DNA of 64,000 bases from NCBI RefSeq assembly GCF_014653435.1, contig NZ_BNAO01000006.1, positions 124,711 through 188,710 of the forward strand, in the 5' to 3' direction. Shown here in pieces: positions 27,025-36,601 of the stretch. Numbering within the stretch: position 1 is the first letter of the stretch; every line of letters begins with the position of its first letter. A program made the translations under genes and the position numbers. The notes beneath the pieces were generated by a model. The model was not told where the DNA came from. It did not search any database and was given only the letters and a program-made list of their open reading frames with translations. This DNA comes from Alishewanella longhuensis (GTDB lineage: Bacteria > Pseudomonadota > Gammaproteobacteria > Enterobacterales > Alteromonadaceae).

Positions 27025-27076
27025 AATGATAATCATTTTTATTTTTAAGATCAATCAATACTGATAACCATTATCA
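27025..27076 (-). promoter_or_regulatory. Two Fur boxes before the PepSY operon
   Basis: AATGATAATCATT (27025-27037, palindromic but for the centre) and TGATAACCATTATCA (27062-27076) both match the Fur repeat. They are about 110 and 145 bases upstream of the PepSY gene start and should confer iron repression on the three-gene operon. Confidence 0.7.
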
Positions 27077-27119
27077 CTAAGAATGATATGTAGAAGATGA
27101 CTGCACGCCTCTGCCAAGC

Positions 27120-29537
27120 TTAAAACCGCACATTCATACCCAACCAGACATTACGGCTTTTATCTTTATTGTTGTAATCGTCGACGAAGCTGGCGCTAAA
27201 ACCGTTTTGACCATTGCTATCACGGACACAACTGTCGGCCGTGGTATTACAGGCACTAAAAATCGTCTGGTATGACGTGAAATCTTTATCTAGCAGGTTA
27301 TTAATGCGCACGTTAAAGGTAACAGCGTCGCTAACTTGATAGGCTAAACCCAGATGCAATACGTTGTAGCTTTTAAAATACAGCGGCGCATCGTTTTTGA
27401 TATCCCATGAACGGTAACGACGGTCACGGTATTCCGAGGTTAAAAACAGACTAAGTACATCGGTTGCCGCCCAGTTCAAGGTTACATTTGCCATATGCTT
27501 GGCGCTATTGCCCAATGGCCGACCTTTAAAAGCACCACTTTTCTGTTCGCTGTCGATATAGGTATAGTTAGCGCGCAGCGAGAGTGCTTCTAATAGCATT
27601 ACGCGGCCAGCTAACTCAGCGCCTTGAATGGTCACCTCATCGATATTGACCGTTTTGCTGCTGATACCGTAACCTAAATCGGCATACTCACCTACTTCGG
27701 TACAGATTAAGTTGGTACCCGGGCCGCAAGGCTGCGAGGCTAACTTATCGTCAAAATCATTTTGAAATACTGTAGCATTAAAGCTATGCCCATCTGGATG
27801 GCTCCAATATACTGCCAACTCTTTGGAGACACTGGTTTCCGGTTTTAAATCTGAATTACCAAAAAACGGACTCGTTCCTTGTGCACCAAAACCAACGATG
27901 CCGTCATAAAGTTGAGAGGTTTTTGGCGTTTTAAAGCCGGTACTCACCCCACCTTTAATGGTCCAGGCATCGCTTATGGTATAAACACCATACAAGCGTG
28001 GGCTTAGCTGATTGCCAAACACCTGATGATCGTCGTGCCGCAAACCTGCCGTAACAGCTACTGCCGGTAGAATATCCCAGGTATCTTCCGCAAATACCGA
28101 CCACATATTATGCTCTTGCTTTTCCCCCGGCCGGCCTTGCTCTAAGCCAAAGACACCATCGACTAACTCACCGCGAATAACCTGAGCACCTAAGACTGTG
28201 GTATGACGACCCGCCGCCTCAAAAGAAAAGTCTACTTTTGCATCAAAGATATATTGGTTACTGTTCATCTCCCGCTTTGGCCGTGGCAAGAAAGTGCTTG
28301 TGGCAAGCGCTTTACGCTCATCTTCAGATAAGCCAGCATAGGGTCCGGTGGCATCGATAATTTGTAGTAAATGCGCCCGCTCTGCCACGGTAAAAGGTAA
28401 AGTCCGGCCATTATTATGGGTATCAACATAAGACAAAGACACAAAGCTATTTAGATTATCCCAGCGCCCTTCGTGGGTGATAGACCAGGTATCACGGGTA
28501 AATTCCTGAGTGTCGATATAACCGACCATCGGGTTAGCACGGCGCGACCAAACACCGCCATTGCCAGTACACAAGTCCTGACGATTACCCACTGCGCCCT
28601 TGCAGAAAAAACCAGAGCTCCAAATGGTATCGATACTATCAACTGTGCCCAGCGGGAATGAACGCACCCCACTGTCGGTGATAAAAGGTGTGTTGTCGTA
28701 TTCCTGTGTTGACGACTCAATATCAAACCACAGGGCGTGATTTTCTGCCGGTGTCCAGCTGATGCGGCCGCCAAGCACCCGGCTTTCGTTATCTACGGTT
28801 TTACCACCTCCCCCAAAACCTAAAGATCGTCTGCGAGTTTCACCATTAGGGAAAATAACGGTAGCATAGTCCGGGTTTGAGGCTAAACGATTATAGACAC
28901 TGCCACGTACCGCCATACCTAACACACCGGCAATCAGTGGCCCGGTGACATTAAAGTCTGTGGTAATGTCGTCGCCGTAGCTCTTGTCGCTTTGCAAAGC
29001 GCGGCTATGGGTAATAGAACCCGTCCAGCTGTCAGTGACTTTTTTAGTAATAATATTAATTACGCCACCCAACGCATCTGCGCCATACAAGGTGGACGCC
29101 GGACCACGGATCACCTCTATGCGATCGACGGTATCTAATGGTGGAATATGCCCAAACTGGTTACCACCAAAGCTGTTTGGATAAATATCGCCATGGTTGT
29201 TCTGTCTTTTGCCGTCAACTAAGATCAGGGTGTAATCTGAGCCCATACCACGCAAACTAATGCTGCCCTGACCGGTTTTATCGCGCGTTTCACCTATATC
29301 AACCCCTTCCAGATCACGCACGGCATCCAGCAAGGTCGTGTAAGGACGGCTTCTTAATTCTTCTTCGGTGATAACTGAGATACTGGCAGGGGCATCCACC
29401 AGCTTTTGTTCATAGCCGGAAGCGGTAACAACGATAACTTCTATCGTACTCTCGGCGGCCTCTTCAACCGCATACACAGCACTCATATTGCAAGCAGCAG
29501 CCACCGCAATAGCCAGACAACTTTGGCGAAACAACAT
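27120..29537 (-). CDS. TonB-dependent siderophore receptor, FepA/CirA-like
   Basis: About 805 residues. The ATG at 29537 is preferred, with AGGAGAG upstream and a clean signal peptide (MSAVYAVEE). The TonB box region IEVIVVTAS is followed by a plug with ILVDGKRQNNHG and IEVIRGPASTLYGADALGGV, then a 22-strand barrel ending SRNVWLGMNVRF. Such receptors import ferric catecholates or related chelates through TonB. A Fur box lies at 29583-29601. Paired cysteines in loops (CGPGTNLIC, CNTTADSC) suggest stabilised extracellular loops. The siderophore is unknown. Confidence 0.9.
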   Translation of the reverse strand: MLFRQSCLAIAVAAACNMSAVYAVEEAAESTIEVIVVTASGYEQKLVDAPASISVITEEELRSRPYTTLLDAVRDLEGVDIGETRDKTGQGSISLRGMGSDYTLILVDGKRQNNHGDIYPNSFGGNQFGHIPPLDTVDRIEVIRGPASTLYGADALGGVINIITKKVTDSWTGSITHSRALQSDKSYGDDITTDFNVTGPLIAGVLGMAVRGSVYNRLASNPDYATVIFPNGETRRRSLGFGGGGKTVDNESRVLGGRISWTPAENHALWFDIESSTQEYDNTPFITDSGVRSFPLGTVDSIDTIWSSGFFCKGAVGNRQDLCTGNGGVWSRRANPMVGYIDTQEFTRDTWSITHEGRWDNLNSFVSLSYVDTHNNGRTLPFTVAERAHLLQIIDATGPYAGLSEDERKALATSTFLPRPKREMNSNQYIFDAKVDFSFEAAGRHTTVLGAQVIRGELVDGVFGLEQGRPGEKQEHNMWSVFAEDTWDILPAVAVTAGLRHDDHQVFGNQLSPRLYGVYTISDAWTIKGGVSTGFKTPKTSQLYDGIVGFGAQGTSPFFGNSDLKPETSVSKELAVYWSHPDGHSFNATVFQNDFDDKLASQPCGPGTNLICTEVGEYADLGYGISSKTVNIDEVTIQGAELAGRVMLLEALSLRANYTYIDSEQKSGAFKGRPLGNSAKHMANVTLNWAATDVLSLFLTSEYRDRRYRSWDIKNDAPLYFKSYNVLHLGLAYQVSDAVTFNVRINNLLDKDFTSYQTIFSACNTTADSCVRDSNGQNGFSASFVDDYNNKDKSRNVWLGMNVRF

Positions 29538-29582
29538 TACTCTCTCCTTTGTGTGTAAAGTGCGACACAGACGCCACAAAGC

Positions 29583-29601
29583 AAATGATAATGATTCTCA
29601 C
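29583..29601 (-). promoter_or_regulatory. Fur box before the FepA/CirA-like receptor
   Basis: AAATGATAATGATTCTCAC contains GATAAT-GATTCT hexamers of the Fur repeat and lies 46 bases before the start codon. Confidence 0.7.
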
Positions 29602-29683
29602 TACTAAGATCAACTTTATTATCATATAAACGGAACTTTTGCGCGCTCTTGTTAGTAAAATGTCACGAGGTCAAATAGCGCTG

Positions 29684-29713
29684 AAAAAAAACAACCCGCA
29701 AAAAGCGGGTTGT
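29684..29713 (-). terminator. Intrinsic terminator of the FecA-like receptor gene
   Basis: On the minus strand ACAACCCGC/GCGGGTTGT forms a 9-bp stem with a five-base loop and is followed by seven T. It lies 26 bases past the stop. Confidence 0.9.
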
Positions 29714-29739
29714 TGATAACACGAGAACAGATGGCGGGG

Positions 29740-31818
29740 TTAGAAACGATAGCGGAAGCCGGCTTCCACCGAACGCTCTGGGCCAACATAAATACCCTGG
29801 CGTAAACCACTGATATAGTTTTTGTCAGCCAGGTTTTTCACTGAGCCATATACCGTTAAACCATCAAACACCGTGTATTGGGCTAATAAGTCATAAACGG
29901 TATAGGCGGGTAATAAACCACCCCAAATACCCCCAGCAGCATTAGTTGGAATGGCTTCGATATTGGTTGGGTCGGCATATTGCTCACCACGATGGTGTGC
30001 TGTTAATGCAACGCTAAACGCCTCGGCACTGTAACTTAACGCTACATTGGCTAATAACTTAGGCGCATAAGGAATACGCTTACCAGCATTGTCACCGGTT
30101 TTGAATTCAGAAGTAGGTACCCAGGTCGCATTCGTGTCCAAACGGAAGCCACCACCAAGGTTGTAATTAAACACAAACTCCATGCCGGTATGCTCGGTTT
30201 CACCGGCATTAGACTGCGACAAGTTTGGATCGCTATTTCCCGTGACAACCTGATTAGCAAAGTCCATATAAAAGGCCGACACTTCATAGCTTACTGCACC
30301 CGCTGTGCCACGTACCCCAGCTTCATAGTTTACCGAACGCTCTCCATCTAACTGCTGATCGGTTAAGCCATCCAGAGCCACGCCGTTCGAGGCTGGCGAA
30401 AATGCCCGATACACCCCTCCATACAACTGTGCACTATCCGTAAGTTCGTAAGTGGCGCCAACACCTGGTAAAAACTCGGTATTGGTGGTTTTGGCGTTAG
30501 CACCATTCTGCGTTAAAATTTCCCGCTTTTGCTCGTAAGACTCCACCCGTAGCCCCGGGGTAATAGCAAAGGCATCGCTAATTTGCAAACGGCTTTGCAA
30601 ATAACCGGCCGCGCTGGTGGCAGAATCGATAATATGACGATCATTATTACCAGAACGATCGGCAGCACGGGTAGCACGAATACGGGTATCGTTTGATTCT
30701 TCCTGCATTAAGCGCAAACCGAATTCCGTGGCAGCGGCGTAACCGAATAACTGCTGATCAAAGCTTAAACGGCTTTCAATACCTAAACGTTCAAAGCTGC
30801 GATTATTACCTGTTAGATTATCGGTATAAACCCAGCGGCCTGCAGCATTAGAGGCGGCAGTGTTAACATCATAGCGCCAGTAATCACGAGTGGTATTACT
30901 CCAGTAAACCAGCGTGTTTAGCTTAGCGTTATTGTCGAATACCAGCTCGTGATTTAGATCCACTGCCGTTCTATCCGTCAGGTACCAATCATCCGGCGCC
31001 GGGTTGTAACGCTCACCGTTTACATAATCTGCTAGTAAGATACCGCGATAAGAAATATTGGCTTCGTTTTCATGACATGCAAACTTTACACCGACTTTCT
31101 GCTTGTCACTAATCGCCATACCCGCTTTGACCATTACATCAGACATGTCATAGCCTTTATCCATAAAGCCATCACTTTTAGCAGTGGTTGCCACCACACC
31201 AACAAAAGCATCTTCAGAAGGATTTTTTGCACCCGCTTCGACACTGAGCTCGCGCATATTAAAGGAACCAGCCCGGGCCGACAGCTGTACGCCATCATCC
31301 GGTGTCTTGGTAATATAGTTAACCACACCACCAATAGTAGAAGGACCATAACGCAAAGATGCTGAACCTTTTAACACTTCAACTGACTCTACCCGCTGAA
31401 TACGGGTATTAAAGTACCGATCGTTACCAATAAACAAGCCCGGCGCTACTGGCACACCGTCTTCTAATAACAAAGATTTAGACTCACCAGCCGATAAACC
31501 ACGAATACCAAAGTTGGCAACGATAGAGGTTTCTTCTTCGCCCTTGATATTGACGCCCGGCACACGGCGCAGCACATCTTCGGTGGATAACGGCTGTACC
31601 TGCTCAATCTGTTGACGGTCAATCAGTATTACCGCGCCGGTTTCATCAAAACGATGGCTTTGCTGCTGACCTTTTACCCGAATTACTTCAATTGACGGGG
31701 TAATATTTTTGGCACTGTCGTCCGTGGCGGCTGAATCTGCTGCGACTGAACTAAAACTTACGCTGCCCACTGACAAGGCCACGGCTAAGGCAACCGGATG
31801 ATACTTACTGTTAAACAT
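29740..31818 (-). CDS. TonB-dependent receptor, FecA-like (ferric dicitrate type)
   Basis: 692 residues with a signal peptide (SSVAADSA). TonB box region IEVIRVKGQQ, plug with GIRGLSAGESKSLLLEDGVPV and VEVLKGSASLRYGPSTIGGVVN, barrel ending SVEAGFRYRF. The plug motif LLEDGVPV and barrel patterns fit the FecA branch, whose members take up iron chelated by citrate or similar carboxylates. It lacks the N-terminal signalling domain of E. coli FecA, so it is not a sigma-factor transducer. A Fur box is at 31884-31902. A single free Cys in the barrel (KFACHENE) is unusual. Confidence 0.88.
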   Translation of the reverse strand: MFNSKYHPVALAVALSVGSVSFSSVAADSAATDDSAKNITPSIEVIRVKGQQQSHRFDETGAVILIDRQQIEQVQPLSTEDVLRRVPGVNIKGEEETSIVANFGIRGLSAGESKSLLLEDGVPVAPGLFIGNDRYFNTRIQRVESVEVLKGSASLRYGPSTIGGVVNYITKTPDDGVQLSARAGSFNMRELSVEAGAKNPSEDAFVGVVATTAKSDGFMDKGYDMSDVMVKAGMAISDKQKVGVKFACHENEANISYRGILLADYVNGERYNPAPDDWYLTDRTAVDLNHELVFDNNAKLNTLVYWSNTTRDYWRYDVNTAASNAAGRWVYTDNLTGNNRSFERLGIESRLSFDQQLFGYAAATEFGLRLMQEESNDTRIRATRAADRSGNNDRHIIDSATSAAGYLQSRLQISDAFAITPGLRVESYEQKREILTQNGANAKTTNTEFLPGVGATYELTDSAQLYGGVYRAFSPASNGVALDGLTDQQLDGERSVNYEAGVRGTAGAVSYEVSAFYMDFANQVVTGNSDPNLSQSNAGETEHTGMEFVFNYNLGGGFRLDTNATWVPTSEFKTGDNAGKRIPYAPKLLANVALSYSAEAFSVALTAHHRGEQYADPTNIEAIPTNAAGGIWGGLLPAYTVYDLLAQYTVFDGLTVYGSVKNLADKNYISGLRQGIYVGPERSVEAGFRYRF

Positions 31819-31883
31819 AACGCCTCATTGCTATTAAGGTTTTAAGGTGATTTATGGCTGCGATTTTAACAACAGTCAAAACT

Positions 31884-31902
31884 AATAGCAATTATTATCA
31901 TT
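31884..31902 (-). promoter_or_regulatory. Fur box before the FecA-like receptor
   Basis: The minus strand reads AATGATAATAATTGCTATT, a good match to tandem GATAAT Fur hexamers, 66 bases upstream of the start codon. Confidence 0.65.
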
Positions 31903-32061
31903 TAACTTTGCAGTATTATTAGCGAACACTCTTTTATCTGTTTGATTCGCTATTGTCACCCTCTGTTGACAGTAGTAATAACCAGATAGCAGTTGGCAAA
32001 GAGTCCAAGCTCACGCATTATCTGCTTTTTGCAACACCTCACACTTTAGGACCATGCCCTT

Positions 32062-32466
32062 ATGTTTAACGAAACTATTAGTCCCCGCTTCTCAGAAACC
32101 GATGCTTTAGGCCATATTAATAACACGGTGTTTGCTGTTTGGTTTGAAAGTGCCCGCCAAGGTGTGTTTCGCATTTTCACACCCGATTTAGATGTATCCA
32201 AGTGGTCGCTGATTATCGCCAGCATTCAAATAAACTACCATGCGCAAACCCACTATCATGCGCCAGTTGCAATTAAAACCTGGATCAGCCGTATTGGTAA
32301 TAGCTCCTTTGAGGTTTATCAGGAAGCCTGGCAGCAGGGCCAGAAATGTGCGTCGGGTAAAGCGGCTATGGTGAAATTTGACTATCAACAACAACAGGCT
32401 GCTGCGCTCACTGCCACAGAGCGTGCAGCGCTAAGTGAACATTTACATTCCTCCGCTGAGCGTTAA
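32062..32466 (+). CDS. Hotdog-fold acyl-CoA thioesterase, 4HBT/YbgC-like
   Basis: 134 residues. The opening RFSETDALGHINNTVFAVWFE carries the catalytic Asp of the 4-hydroxybenzoyl-CoA thioesterase family and the following GHINN turn. The remaining strands (IQINYHAQTHYHAPVAIKTW) fit a single hotdog. It hydrolyses acyl-CoA or similar thioesters in the cytoplasm; the substrate is not visible. It stands alone ahead of the ggt gene, 80 bases away. Confidence 0.85.
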   Translation: MFNETISPRFSETDALGHINNTVFAVWFESARQGVFRIFTPDLDVSKWSLIIASIQINYHAQTHYHAPVAIKTWISRIGNSSFEVYQEAWQQGQKCASGKAAMVKFDYQQQQAAALTATERAALSEHLHSSAER

Positions 32467-32546
32467 CAAACCGCTATTGGTCGAAAGCTACTGGTCAGCC
32501 GTATCCATTAGGATTAGTTTAAGAAAAAACCAGCGGAGCCGCCTCA

Positions 32547-34265
32547 ATGAAACTAAAACTCACCCTTTTTTGTATTACTGCGCTTATAACATCGCCACTG
32601 CAAGCCTATGATCGCATCACCGGCAAAGATTTTGCCAGTCGCTCAGAAGTGATTGCAAGCGAAGCGATGGCGGCGACTAGCCATCCGCTGGCTACGCAAA
32701 TTGCCCTGGATATTATGAAGCAAGGTGGTAATGCCATAGATGCCGCCATAGCGGCTAATGCTGCACTGGGATTAATGGAACCGACCGGTAATGGTATTGG
32801 TGGCGATCTCTATGCCATGATTTGGGATGCCAAAACCAACAAGCTTTATGGCCTGAATGCCTCAGGTCGCTCACCACTGGGGTTAAGCTACGATACGTTA
32901 AAAGCCGAGCTGGATAAGCTCGGCAGACCAGATTTACCACCGCACGGTATGTTACCCATCAGCGTGCCCGGCACTATCGATGGCTGGTTTGAAATGCATC
33001 AGAAATTTGGCAAATTGCCCATGCCGCAACTGCTGCAGCCCACCATTGATTACGCCACTAAAGGCTTTCCGGTAACCGAGCTCATCGCCTATTACTGGAA
33101 TCGTAGCGTTCCTATATTAAGCCCGCAGCCCGGTGATTTTAAAGGTAGCTTTACCATCGAGGGTAAAGCACCGGTGAAAGGCCAAATTTTTAAAAACCCG
33201 GGCTTGGCCTATACCCTAAGTGCGGTGGCCAAAGATGGCCGTGACGCCTTCTATCGTGGGGAAATTACCCGCAAAATTGATACCTTTATGCAAGAAAACG
33301 GTGGCTACTTGCGCTTTGCTGACTTTGCCAACCATCGATCTGACTGGGTAGAACCGGTTGGCGTAGACTACAAGGGCTATATGCTTTGGGAGTTGCCACC
33401 TAATGGTCAGGGCATTGCCGCGCTACAGATGCTACAAATCTTGAAAAACTTTGACCTGGCGGCCATGGGCTTTAATAGCCCGGAGAGCATTCACTTAATG
33501 GTTGAGGCAAAAAAGCTAGCCTTTGAAGACAGAGCCAAATTTTATGCTGATATGGATTTTTATAAAACACCGGTGAGCAAGCTTATTTCAGAAAGCTATG
33601 GCCGCGAGCGCGCTAAGTTAATTGGCGAACGCTCAGCACAGCGGGTTGATGCCGGTAATCCGCATCTGTATGAGGGTGATACCATCTATATGACCACCGC
33701 TGATAAAGACGGCAATATGGTGTCATTAATTCAAAGCAATTATCGCGGTATGGGTTCTGGCGTTGTAGTGCCAGGGCTGGGCTTTGTCTTTCAGGATCGC
33801 GGCCAACTATTCTCGATGGATAAAAACCACGCCAATGTGTATGAGCCAGGCAAGCGCGCTTTTAATACCATCATTCCGGCTTTTATCACTAAAGACAATA
33901 AACCGCTTATCAGCTACGGCGTAATGGGCGGTGCTATGCAGCCACAAGGCCATGTGCAAATACTGGTTAATATGGTCGACTTTGGCATGAACCTGCAAGA
34001 AGCGGGTGATGCCGCCCGTTGGCAGCATCTGGGTAGCACAGAACCGACAGACGGACAGGATGCTTATTTGAAGAACGGCGGCTACATTGAAGTTGAACGC
34101 GGTATTCCGTTTGAAACGGTGCGGGAATTACAAAAACGTGGCCACGAAGTACGTTATGGCTTAGGTGGCTATGGTGGCTATCAGGCCATTATGAAAGATC
34201 ATATTAATGGCGTTTGGATTGGCGCCTCAGAGTCTCGCAAAGACGGCCAGGCCGCAGGGTATTAA
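32547..34265 (+). CDS. ggt: Gamma-glutamyltransferase
   Basis: 572 residues with a signal peptide (SPLQAYD), so periplasmic. N-terminal nucleophile hydrolase made as a proenzyme; the mature small subunit begins at the catalytic Thr in GDTIYMTTADKDGNMVSL. The large subunit shows MKQGGNAIDAAIAANAALG and the GNGIGGDLYAM substrate site. The small subunit has GSGVVVPGLGFVFQDRG and PQGHVQILVNM. It cleaves the gamma-glutamyl bond of glutathione and related compounds. A strong terminator follows at 34276. Confidence 0.9.
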   Translation: MKLKLTLFCITALITSPLQAYDRITGKDFASRSEVIASEAMAATSHPLATQIALDIMKQGGNAIDAAIAANAALGLMEPTGNGIGGDLYAMIWDAKTNKLYGLNASGRSPLGLSYDTLKAELDKLGRPDLPPHGMLPISVPGTIDGWFEMHQKFGKLPMPQLLQPTIDYATKGFPVTELIAYYWNRSVPILSPQPGDFKGSFTIEGKAPVKGQIFKNPGLAYTLSAVAKDGRDAFYRGEITRKIDTFMQENGGYLRFADFANHRSDWVEPVGVDYKGYMLWELPPNGQGIAALQMLQILKNFDLAAMGFNSPESIHLMVEAKKLAFEDRAKFYADMDFYKTPVSKLISESYGRERAKLIGERSAQRVDAGNPHLYEGDTIYMTTADKDGNMVSLIQSNYRGMGSGVVVPGLGFVFQDRGQLFSMDKNHANVYEPGKRAFNTIIPAFITKDNKPLISYGVMGGAMQPQGHVQILVNMVDFGMNLQEAGDAARWQHLGSTEPTDGQDAYLKNGGYIEVERGIPFETVRELQKRGHEVRYGLGGYGGYQAIMKDHINGVWIGASESRKDGQAAGY

Positions 34266-34275
34266 TTCACGGTAA

Positions 34276-34304
34276 CACGTTAACCGCACTAGGCGGTTAA
34301 CGTG
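34276..34304. terminator. Bidirectional terminator between ggt and a thioesterase gene
   Basis: Perfect 12-bp stem CACGTTAACCGC/GCGGTTAACGTG. The 5-base loop contains the stop codon of the convergent minus-strand gene. ACTTTT follows on the plus side. Confidence 0.75.
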
Positions 34305-34846
34305 ACTTTTGCATCATAATGCTGCTGAATATGGCAGATTGCCTGTTCCAAACAACCGGCAAAGGGTTCGGCCGATGCCGGACGCTGTTTGCGCAGCGTA
34401 ATACGCTCTGCCGCTTTTAAATAGCGCATTACCTCTTCCTTGCTCTGCAGTAGTAATCGCGGCACGGCAACGGGTTGCCCGGTTTGGCTGTCTTTGGCAA
34501 TCATGGTGAAATAAGAAGAGTTACAGTGTTTGATTTTTCCAGTTTGAATATTTTGCGCTTCTACTCTGATGCCAACCACCATCGAGCTGGTGCCCACATA
34601 ATTGACTGAGGCATTTAAGGTTACCAGCTCCCCCACTTCAATAGGGTTTAAGAAATCAACCCGATCAACTGAGGCGGTTACGCAGTACTTCCCACTAAAC
34701 TTAGAACCACAGGCAAAGGCAATTTGGTCCATCAGCGATAATAAATAACCACCATGGATCTTGCCGCTAAAATTAGAGTGCGATGGCAGCATCAGCTGCG
34801 ATAAGGTAATTTGCGAACAACTTACGGTTTTATATTCTGCGGCCAT
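34289..34846 (-). CDS. Acyl-CoA thioesterase, YciA/BACH-like
   Basis: 185 residues with one hotdog domain: LMLPSHSNFSGKIHGGYLLSLMDQIAFACGSKFSG, where Asn and the later Asp are the catalytic pair of the YciA/acyl-CoA hydrolase group, then VDFLNPIEVGELVTLNASVNYVGTSSM. The C-terminal 45 residues form an extra helical tail. It would hydrolyse cytoplasmic acyl-CoA. The DUF2288 gene ends 18 bases upstream on the same strand. Confidence 0.87.
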   Translation of the reverse strand: MAAEYKTVSCSQITLSQLMLPSHSNFSGKIHGGYLLSLMDQIAFACGSKFSGKYCVTASVDRVDFLNPIEVGELVTLNASVNYVGTSSMVVGIRVEAQNIQTGKIKHCNSSYFTMIAKDSQTGQPVAVPRLLLQSKEEVMRYLKAAERITLRKQRPASAEPFAGCLEQAICHIQQHYDAKVTLTA

Positions 34847-34864
34847 GCTGTGGTTCCTTGCAGG

Positions 34865-35221
34865 TTAGTTTAACGCTGTGGCGAGGGGCTTATCCTGCAC
34901 CAATACCCAGGGCGAAATCACCACGGCCCATAACTCAGTTTTTGCCTGATACCAAAGTGCCGCCTGCTGCTCAGAGGTACGTCCAAGCTGAGTACTGGCC
35001 AACCAGGCCGCAACCTGCGCTTTATTATCCTGGCTGAATGCAAAGGCCACATCAATCAGATCCAATGTAGGCTCTACCGTAATAACGCTGCCAGCCGCAT
35101 AAAACTTTTGCAAATCTAACCAATTAATGCGCGCGGTTTCAGAAACAATTTTTGCCCTTATCAGCTCCGGGTTTTCAGCCTCCAATGCTAAATGCGCATC
35201 GGGTGGAGTTATTGCAGCCAT
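34865..35221 (-). CDS. DUF2288 family protein
   Basis: 118 residues, soluble. The family pattern is clear: SETARINWLDLQKFYAAGSVITVEPTLDLIDVAFAF, then AWLASTQLGRTSEQQA and the closing ELWAVVISPWVLVQDKPL. Function is unknown. It lies 30 bases after glrR and may be the next gene in that operon, followed by the thioesterase. Confidence 0.85.
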   Translation of the reverse strand: MAAITPPDAHLALEAENPELIRAKIVSETARINWLDLQKFYAAGSVITVEPTLDLIDVAFAFSQDNKAQVAAWLASTQLGRTSEQQAALWYQAKTELWAVVISPWVLVQDKPLATALN

Positions 35222-35251
35222 CTTATCCTCGTCTATCTTATCTGAACCAAG

Positions 35252-36601
35252 TTATTCTATCTCATCGCTCTGCTCAGTGACCTGCGATGCACTTAGTTCA
35301 TGCTTTTTTAATAATTTATAAAAATCGGTACGATTGCGTCCGGCTAATTCAGCAGCACGGGTCACATTACCTTCGGTCATTTGCAGCACTCTAATTAAAT
35401 ATTGGCGCTCAAATTGATCCCGAGCCTCAATTAATGTTGGCCAGTAACTGCTATTTTGCGACAACGCCTGTTCTACCAGCGACGCCGAAATAACCGGGTT
35501 TTGGGTTAGCGCCACACACTGCTCTACCACGTTGACCAATTGCCGCACATTGCCTGGCCATTTGGCCGTTGCCAGCAGTTGCAACGCATCATCCGAAAAA
35601 CGCGTTACTTTGACATGATGCCGATCAGCACTTTGTTGTAAAACATGCCGTGCTAACAAGGGGATATCTTCAGCGCGTTGTTCCAACCCCGGTAACTGCA
35701 AATTAACCACATTTAAACGATAGTACAAATCTTCCCGAAAGGATCCCTCGCTCATTGCTTGTTGCAAGTCACGATGTGTAGCAGACAGCACCCGAACGTT
35801 TATCGGGATACTCTTGGCGCTGCCTACCGGGCGAATTTGCCGCTCTTGCAGCGCACGTAATAATTTTACTTGCAACGCGACCGGCATATCGCCAATTTCA
35901 TCCAGGAACAGGGTACCGCCATCGGCTTCACGAAATAACCCGGCATGCTCTGTCACAGCGCCGGTGAAGGCACCTTTACTATGGCCAAATAACTCAGATT
36001 CCAATAAGTGTTCTGGCAAAGCACCACAGTTAATTGCCACAAAGGGTTTGCCAGCGCGCGGACTGGCTTTATGAATAGCATTCGCCAGTAACTCCTTACC
36101 CGTGCCACTGGCGCCGGTAATCAACACACTGACATCGCGCTGTGCTACCCGGTAAGCTTGCTCCAGTAGCTCCAGCATCAACTTGCTGCGGGTGATAATG
36201 GCCTCGCGCCAGTCGGCTTGCTCGGGCAAAGACTGGTTTAACGCCCGTTGTAACACTTCGCGTAACTCAACAGGGTTTAATGGCTTCGTTAAAAAACCAA
36301 AGACGCCGCGCTGTGTTGCGGCTACGGCTTCCGGTATCGAACCATGTGCGGTCATTAGCACCACCGGCAGACCTTTATAGCGTTTGGCTATTTCGTCAAA
36401 CAAACTCATGCCATCCAAGCCGGGCATTCGTAAATCGCTTAGCACCACATCGACGCTTTGCTTGGTTAACAGGCCAAGTGCGGTTTCCGCACTATCCGCG
36501 TTTAGTACTTGATAACCCTCACCTTCTAAACGTAAGGTTAGCAAACGTAATAAACTTGGATCATCATCGACCAATAGTAAACGCGGCTTATCCCTGGCCA
36601 T
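35252..36601 (-). CDS. glrR: Sigma-54-dependent response regulator GlrR (QseF)
   Basis: About 449 residues. Receiver domain (1-120, phospho-acceptor Asp56 in LSDLRMPG), AAA+ domain (about 130-370) with Walker A GASGTGKE, GAFTGAV for contact with sigma-54 and Walker B GGTLFLDEIGD, and a C-terminal Fis-type helix-turn-helix (GNVTRAAELAGRNRTDFYKLLKKH). The start at 36601 has GGAG 6 bases upstream and overlaps the qseG stop by 14 bases; an earlier in-frame start adds 18 residues without a ribosome site. In E. coli GlrR activates sigma-54 promoters of glmY and rpoE. Two candidate GlrR sites and a sigma-54 promoter occur at 39088-39260. Confidence 0.92.
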   Translation of the reverse strand: MARDKPRLLLVDDDPSLLRLLTLRLEGEGYQVLNADSAETALGLLTKQSVDVVLSDLRMPGLDGMSLFDEIAKRYKGLPVVLMTAHGSIPEAVAATQRGVFGFLTKPLNPVELREVLQRALNQSLPEQADWREAIITRSKLMLELLEQAYRVAQRDVSVLITGASGTGKELLANAIHKASPRAGKPFVAINCGALPEHLLESELFGHSKGAFTGAVTEHAGLFREADGGTLFLDEIGDMPVALQVKLLRALQERQIRPVGSAKSIPINVRVLSATHRDLQQAMSEGSFREDLYYRLNVVNLQLPGLEQRAEDIPLLARHVLQQSADRHHVKVTRFSDDALQLLATAKWPGNVRQLVNVVEQCVALTQNPVISASLVEQALSQNSSYWPTLIEARDQFERQYLIRVLQMTEGNVTRAAELAGRNRTDFYKLLKKHELSASQVTEQSDEIE

